DNA of 64,000 nucleotides from Bacillus sp. UNC438CL73TsuS30. GTDB lineage: Bacteria; Bacillota; Bacilli; Bacillales; Cytobacillaceae. The notes beneath the pieces are model-generated. The model was not told the origin of the DNA and searched no databases. It saw only the letters and a program-made list of their open reading frames with translations. The position numbers and the translations under genes were made by a program. Location of the stretch: the NCBI RefSeq assembly GCF_000482325.1, contig NZ_KI535300.1:1-64000 (forward strand), in the 5' to 3' direction. Below are positions 60,587 through 64,000 of the stretch, in pieces; the stretch's first letter is position 1, and every line of letters begins with the position of its first letter.

Positions 60587-61351
60587 ATGGAAATACGAAT
60601 CGAAGCCTTAAAAAATAAAGATGTTCATCTAATACCCAAGCTAATTGAATCTGGAATGAATAAAGATATTTTTCCACTTACCATTTTTAGTTCAATTGGC
60701 TATGAAGCATACTTAAAAAAATTGCTTACCATACCCGAGGAATTTCGAAGAGTGAAGCTTTACGGAGCATTTATTAATGACCAATTAGCAGGCTATACGG
60801 AATGGCGTATTTTAAAGAATCATCTTTTTTTAAATAATATTTATGTATTGCATGAATATCAGGGATTGGGCATTGGAAGATCCCTTCTGGTAAAACACGG
60901 GTATAAGTTGTTGGATGAAAATAGGAAATCGAACCTATCCCTCGATGTTTTTGATAATAATACTAAGGCAATGAATTGGTATGAGAAAATTGGCTTTGTT
61001 AAAAAGAATTCGACCTACTGGTATGTTAGGGAGCAGCCTTTTGTAACGACGTCGAATTGTTTTAATGAATGTTATATAGAGAACTATCCGAATGCTGAGG
61101 TGGACCAAAAGGCATTTGGTTTTTCAATGCTAACATGTACAACTAGAAATGGAGTTTATCAAATAGGTAGAATTAATCATCAATTATATCGGCTAACAAA
61201 CCCTAAATCTATTCATGATGATGATTTACTACATTGTCTTTATAAGTTGGACTCAAAACGAAAACTTCTTCTAATGGAAAGTGAAATTCTCTCAAGTCAA
61301 TTCCCGGCCACATTGGCTTGTCAAAGTAACAGGATGGATCTAAAGATTTAA
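60587..61351 (+). CDS. GNAT-family N-acetyltransferase
   Basis: 254-aa protein, residues about 1-150 a GNAT fold with the CoA-binding segment EYQGLGIGRSLLVKHGYKLL and ALxWY-type NTKAMNWYEKIGFVKK. The remaining 100 residues are an uncharacterised domain with no obvious motif. Together with the aminotransferase further down and the short sugar transferase just upstream, it may acetylate an amino sugar, as in bacillosamine synthesis. Substrate not proven. RBS is AAGGTGG, rather far (12 bases). Confidence 0.75.
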   Translation: MEIRIEALKNKDVHLIPKLIESGMNKDIFPLTIFSSIGYEAYLKKLLTIPEEFRRVKLYGAFINDQLAGYTEWRILKNHLFLNNIYVLHEYQGLGIGRSLLVKHGYKLLDENRKSNLSLDVFDNNTKAMNWYEKIGFVKKNSTYWYVREQPFVTTSNCFNECYIENYPNAEVDQKAFGFSMLTCTTRNGVYQIGRINHQLYRLTNPKSIHDDDLLHCLYKLDSKRKLLLMESEILSSQFPATLACQSNRMDLKI

Positions 61352-61429
61352 AAAGAGTAATTTACTAGCTCGGTTAAAAAAAAATAAATCGAATTTAAAC
61401 ATTCTATATAGGTATTAGGGGGGGAAATA

Positions 61430-62518
61430 GTGGTTTATACAGTATTTGATTTATCTCAAAAAGAGAGTTGGTATGAGTTTTTAGGAAAAACCGTAAGTCA
61501 GGATATATACTTTACACCAGAATACTTTGAAATTTATGAGAGAAATGGGGAAGGGGAGGCAAGGCTTTTTGTATATGATAATGGCCAGGATTTTGTCTAT
61601 TACCCGTTCTTAATGAGAAGGCTTAAAACCTTGCCCAGTACAAAGGATATTTCAAAAAAATATGGGGAATTGTATGATATTACATCTCCTTATGGTTATG
61701 GAGGTCCAATTACCAACACGAAAGACGAATCTAATAAAAAGCAGCTATTCGGAGAATTTGAGGATTCATTTCATTCTTATTGTTTTCAAAATAATATTAT
61801 TACTGAGTTTGTTCGATTTCATCCATTAATTCGGAATGATCAAGATTATAAAGATATTGAATCTTCCTTAAACCGTCATACTATTTACATTGATTTGTCA
61901 TTGGATTTAGAAGAGATCTGGGCAAATTATGATAATAAAAATAGAAATAGGCTACGAAAAGCAAAAGCCAATGAGTATTTTACAATGGTCCACCGACACC
62001 CAAGTGAATTGGATAACTTTATAGATTTATATTATAAAACGATGGATAAGAAAAATGCATATGATTATTACTATTTTCAACGATCCTTTTTTGAAAATAG
62101 TGTGGAACTTTTGAAGGATCATTTGGAATTAATCGAAGTCGTAATGGAAGATAAAGTTATTATGTCATGTTTTTTTATGCACTATGGTGATTTCATCCAT
62201 TATCACTTATTAGGTTCTGACGAAGAATATTTAAATTTTTCACCAAATAATTCTTTAATTCATTATGTAGTGGAATGGGCAAAGACTAAAGGGAAGAAAG
62301 CATTACATTTAGGTGGAGGATACACCGGGGATAGTGATACCTTATATCGGTTTAAAAAGCGCTTTAATAAATATGGAGATTTACCTTTTTACATTGGGAA
62401 AAGAATCCGTAATGAGGAGATTTATTATGAATTAGTTAAAGACCTGCCAGTTTCCGAAAATTATTTTCCCCTGTACAGGCACCCGGATTTGACTTTTCAA
62501 AAGCAGCTTAGTAAATAA
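61430..62518 (+). CDS. FemAB/GNAT-like acyltransferase protein
   Basis: 362-aa protein with the two GNAT-like halves of the FemAB/BioF2-like group: FTPEYFEIYERNGEGEARLF at the start, NKNRNRLRKAKANEYF in the centre, and HLGGGYTGDSDTLYRFKKRF near the end. Members transfer amino acids or acyl groups to cell-wall or polysaccharide acceptors. GTG start with GGGGGGG before it. The acceptor is unknown; the position suggests decoration of the sugar or protein linked to this exopolysaccharide. Confidence 0.82.
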   Translation: MVYTVFDLSQKESWYEFLGKTVSQDIYFTPEYFEIYERNGEGEARLFVYDNGQDFVYYPFLMRRLKTLPSTKDISKKYGELYDITSPYGYGGPITNTKDESNKKQLFGEFEDSFHSYCFQNNIITEFVRFHPLIRNDQDYKDIESSLNRHTIYIDLSLDLEEIWANYDNKNRNRLRKAKANEYFTMVHRHPSELDNFIDLYYKTMDKKNAYDYYYFQRSFFENSVELLKDHLELIEVVMEDKVIMSCFFMHYGDFIHYHLLGSDEEYLNFSPNNSLIHYVVEWAKTKGKKALHLGGGYTGDSDTLYRFKKRFNKYGDLPFYIGKRIRNEEIYYELVKDLPVSENYFPLYRHPDLTFQKQLSK

Positions 62519-62568
62519 TAATTTTTTATATTTATATTTCAGAATTTTCAGCGAATGGATGTGGGTTC

Positions 62569-63747
62569 ATGGAAAGTAATAATAAGAGAGTTTATTTATC
62601 ATCGCCCCATATGACCGGAAATGAACAGAAATACATTGATCTGTCTTTTAAAAAAAATTGGATTGCTCCATTAGGCCCAAATGTTGATAGGTTTGAGGAG
62701 GATATTTGTCAATATGTTGGGGTAAACGATGCATTGGCAGTCAGTTCAGGAACAGCGGCTCTCCACCTGGCATTAAGATTGCTTGATGTAAAAGCTGGGG
62801 ATAAAGTTTTTTGCTCCACACTTACATTTATTGCTAGTGTAAATCCAATTTTGTATCAACAAGCTGAACCAGTTTTCATTGATTCAGAGTTTGATACATG
62901 GAATATGTCACCAGATGCCTTAAAAAGAGCATTCAGGGATGCTGAAAAAGAAGGGAATTTACCTAAAGCGGTAATTGTAGTTCATCTTTATGGACAGAAT
63001 GCTAAAATGGACGAAATAGTAGAAATCTGTAATTTTTATCAGGTACCTATTATTGAAGATGCAGCTGAATCACTTGGTTCCACATATAAAGGGAGAAAAA
63101 GTGGCACGATAGGTAAATTTGGTGTGTTTTCCTTTAATGGAAACAAAATTATTACCACCTCTGGTGGAGGAATGTTAGTTTCAGATGATAAAGCAGCATT
63201 GGCTAGGGGGAGGTTTCTTGCTACACAGGCAAGAGACAATAAGTCTTATTATCAACACAGTGAATTAGGGTACAATTATCGGATGAGTAACATCTTAGCA
63301 GGAATTGGAATTGCCCAACTATCTGTAATTGAAGAAAGAGTAAAACAAAAACAGGCTATTTATCAGCGGTATCTTAGGGGATTAAGCGATATTAAAGAGA
63401 TTGTTTTGATGCCTGAATACAAAGGAACACGACACAATCGTTGGTTAACTACTTTTTATATAGATTCAAAACAACCATTGTTTACGCCATTTGAGTTAAT
63501 TCAAGAATTAGAAAAAGAAAATATCGAGTCAAGACAAGTATGGAAACCAATGCATTTACAACCCTTACTTAATGAATATAGATTTTATTCTCATTCAGAA
63601 CATTTGAATGTCGCAGAATCTTTATTTGAAACAGGGATCTGTTTGCCGTCGGGGACCAACATGACCGAAGATGAACAATCACGGGTCATACAAATTATTC
63701 AATCCTTCGTAAGTCGTAGAAGGGAACAACATTATATTGCTACATAG
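62569..63747 (+). CDS. DegT/DnrJ/EryC1 family aminotransferase
   Basis: 392-aa PLP-dependent sugar aminotransferase. The PLP lysine is in SFNGNKIITTSGGG, the phosphate site in VSSGTAALHLALRL, and EDAAESLGSTYKG is the family segment. It converts a 4-keto sugar nucleotide to the 4-amino sugar, as PglE/EpsN do in bacillosamine synthesis. The 4-keto substrate would be made by the dehydratase encoded by the next, truncated gene. Start ATG 62569; TGGATGTGGG lies upstream. Confidence 0.92.
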   Translation: MESNNKRVYLSSPHMTGNEQKYIDLSFKKNWIAPLGPNVDRFEEDICQYVGVNDALAVSSGTAALHLALRLLDVKAGDKVFCSTLTFIASVNPILYQQAEPVFIDSEFDTWNMSPDALKRAFRDAEKEGNLPKAVIVVHLYGQNAKMDEIVEICNFYQVPIIEDAAESLGSTYKGRKSGTIGKFGVFSFNGNKIITTSGGGMLVSDDKAALARGRFLATQARDNKSYYQHSELGYNYRMSNILAGIGIAQLSVIEERVKQKQAIYQRYLRGLSDIKEIVLMPEYKGTRHNRWLTTFYIDSKQPLFTPFELIQELEKENIESRQVWKPMHLQPLLNEYRFYSHSEHLNVAESLFETGICLPSGTNMTEDEQSRVIQIIQSFVSRRREQHYIAT

Positions 63748-63784
63748 TATTTTTTTAAATTTGTTAACCATTTTATGCCTGGTC

Positions 63785-63800
63785 GTTCTTTATTGAGAAC
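63785..63800. promoter_or_regulatory. SinR-box-like site 7
   Basis: GTTCTTTATTGAGAAC, a clear palindrome with GTTCT/AGAAC arms, 40 bp before the EpsC-like start. Confidence 0.7.
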
Positions 63801-63840
63801 AATAGAAATCCTTTAAATAAAAAGAAAGGAGTGGCCACAC

Positions 63841-64000
63841 ATGAGTTTTCAGAAACGGCTACTTTCTTTAGTAGTAGTTGATTCCTTAATCGTGTTTGCA
63901 TCCGTATATATCTGCAGTTTCCTACTGTTCTCAGGCTGTGTTGTTCCTAAAGTACCGTTAACACTTGTATCTACAACCCTTCTTGTAAGTCATCATTTAT
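63841..64000 (+). CDS. EpsC/CapD-like NDP-sugar dehydratase, N-terminal part (partial)
   Basis: The gene starts at ATG 63841 behind AAAGGAG and runs off the window. The 53 visible residues are hydrophobic: SFQKRLLSLVVVDSLIVFA then further membrane helices, as in the N-terminal membrane part of EpsC/CapD-type UDP-GlcNAc 4,6-dehydratases. That would make the 4-keto sugar for the upstream aminotransferase. Family call rests on the helix pattern and position, so is tentative. Confidence 0.6.
   Translation, partial: MSFQKRLLSLVVVDSLIVFASVYICSFLLFSGCVVPKVPLTLVSTTLLVSHHL

Overview
The window looks like a chromosomal segment of a low-GC, endospore-forming Bacillaceae bacterium (Bacillus, Neobacillus or a close relative). 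The evidence is the block yuzA - iron alcohol dehydrogenase - pgi - yugN - yugO known from Bacillus subtilis, a Spo0E-type phosphatase, YteA and YozQ sporulation-linked proteins, an S-box methionine operon, a SinR-like regulator beside an exopolysaccharide cluster, and strong AAGGAGG-type ribosome binding sites. No rRNA or tRNA gene was seen.

Layout. 1-1.5 kb: an IS3/IS150-type insertion sequence. 1.5-6.1 kb: the yug block. 6.2-12 kb: a Spo0E-like gene, a YkoS/YkoT-like membrane protein plus glycosyltransferase pair, a LysE exporter and a YerA-like amidohydrolase. 12-21.7 kb: an aromatic-acid CoA-thioester island with two MBL-fold hydrolases, two nearly identical enoyl-CoA hydratases, a hotdog thioesterase, PaaX, a PaaA-PaaD-PaaB-PaaC epoxidase set with PaaD split into two genes, and a benzoate-CoA-ligase-like enzyme. 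21.7-31.4 kb: small sporulation-type genes, a cation diffusion facilitator, CorA, an orphan ABC permease pair, a methyltransferase, an aldehyde dehydrogenase and uncharacterised genes. 31.5-32.85 kb: a NERD-domain nuclease-like gene flanked on both sides by five-copy arrays, each with an exact 21-bp period. 32.9-39.4 kb: pirin, two MarR/MFS drug-efflux modules with palindromic operators, a VOC protein and a short FAD protein. 39.5-47.4 kb: metI-metC-metF/yitJ-metH on the minus strand behind a SAM riboswitch. 47.4-64 kb: an exopolysaccharide cluster that runs off the right edge.

How the parts work together. The aromatic island can be read as: ligase makes an aryl-CoA, the PaaABC-type diiron epoxidase (matured by split PaaD) oxygenates the ring, the hydratases and thioesterase process the products, and PaaX controls expression. 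The oxygenase reductase (PaaE) is not in the window. In the exopolysaccharide cluster a SinR-like repressor sits upstream, and copies of a GTTCTT...AAGAAC palindrome recur in front of successive gene blocks, suggesting several repressor-controlled transcription units. The met operon is a complete cysteine-to-methionine route under one SAM riboswitch.

The strongest candidate for something undescribed is the NERD gene with its twin 21-bp arrays: the two arrays share a core (TTTAT--GCGAATC) but differ consistently at two bases, and the protein carries a nuclease fold, a zinc ribbon and a C-terminal segment that could be a DNA-binding helix-turn-helix.
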